Shown here: positions 63,923 through 64,000 of the stretch, in pieces
Layout of the letters: every line of letters starts with the position of its first letter
Position numbering within the stretch: the first letter of the stretch is position 1
From: Tubulanus polymorphus
Taxonomy: Eukaryota > Nemertea > Palaeonemertea > Tubulaniformes > Tubulanidae
Reading direction: 5' to 3'
Length of the DNA stretch: 64,000 nucleotides
NCBI RefSeq assembly: GCF_964204645.1
Contig: NC_134029.1
Location: 23,702,450-23,766,449, forward strand
Translations under genes and position numbers: made by a program
Notes under the pieces: generated by a model
What the model saw: the letters and a program-made list of their open reading frames with translations, nothing else
Told to the model about the DNA's origin: nothing
Database searches by the model: none

Positions 63923-64000
63923 ATGAAACCTTACATTCAGTTCAACTATTACTACCGGCATTGTCGTCGGCGTCGTCGTCGTCAATTGACGACTCGGTTA
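63923..64000 (+). CDS. Possible start of a coding region running off the window
   Basis: An ATG at 63923 opens a frame to the window end, reading MKPYIQFNYYYRHCRRRRRR. The Arg run comes from a (CGT)n repeat, so this may be only a simple repeat. The 26 codons cannot be identified. Confidence 0.15.
   Translation, partial: MKPYIQFNYYYRHCRRRRRRQLTTRL

Overview
The window is eukaryotic nuclear DNA from an animal. It is AT-rich, every recognisable gene is cut by short GT-AG introns, and the proteins are conserved bilaterian housekeeping or regulatory factors. The mix of genes, several small inverted-repeat transposon families, TTAGGG-like repeats and an Sfmbt-type protein (FCS zinc finger, four MBT repeats, SAM) fit a marine invertebrate, perhaps a spiralian such as a mollusc, annelid or brachiopod. 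The species cannot be fixed from the sequence. I assembled seven recognisable genes by joining exons at splice sites with matching phase.

Layout. At 4-533 (+) is the last coding exon of a TNFAIP8/TIPE-family gene, followed by 5.5 kb without coding sequence. Three head-to-head gene pairs come next. Pair 1 is centrin (-, 6011-7889) and TMEM165/UPF0016 (+, 8395-12695). Pair 2 is Rab escort protein CHM/REP (-, 15558-20208) and ETF-ubiquinone oxidoreductase ETFDH (+, 20956-25858). Pair 3 is FCHSD/Nervous wreck (-, 31911-39119, with an alternative 3' end reaching 29908) and an Sfmbt-like Polycomb protein (+, 40091-47062). The ATG-to-ATG spacers are about 0.5, 0.75 and 1.0 kb, and each carries an ETS-like GGAAGT core. 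Right of 47.1 kb the window is gene-poor. It holds one 367-residue acidic orphan gene (-, 50188-51291) and otherwise repeats, with two weak exon candidates near the right end.

The genes do not form one pathway. Centrin belongs to centrioles, TMEM165 to Golgi Mn2+/Ca2+/H+ transport and glycosylation, CHM to Rab prenylation, ETFDH to mitochondrial electron transfer from acyl-CoA and amino-acid dehydrogenases, FCHSD to endocytic membrane-actin coupling, and Sfmbt to Polycomb/PhoRC-type chromatin binding. What links them is the repeated divergent arrangement.

Most accessory content is intronic or intergenic. It includes several MITE families with terminal inverted repeats, palindromic repeats with a hammerhead-like core, a GTCT microsatellite that starts on an ETFDH splice donor, a tandem array of a partial CHM exon that still carries some splice acceptors, a minisatellite grown from a MITE end, a 7-bp satellite and interstitial telomere-like repeats. 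I found no convincing wholly new multi-gene system. The most original signals are the CHM exon-fragment array, the two alternative FCHSD C-termini, the orphan gene and the hammerhead-like palindromes.
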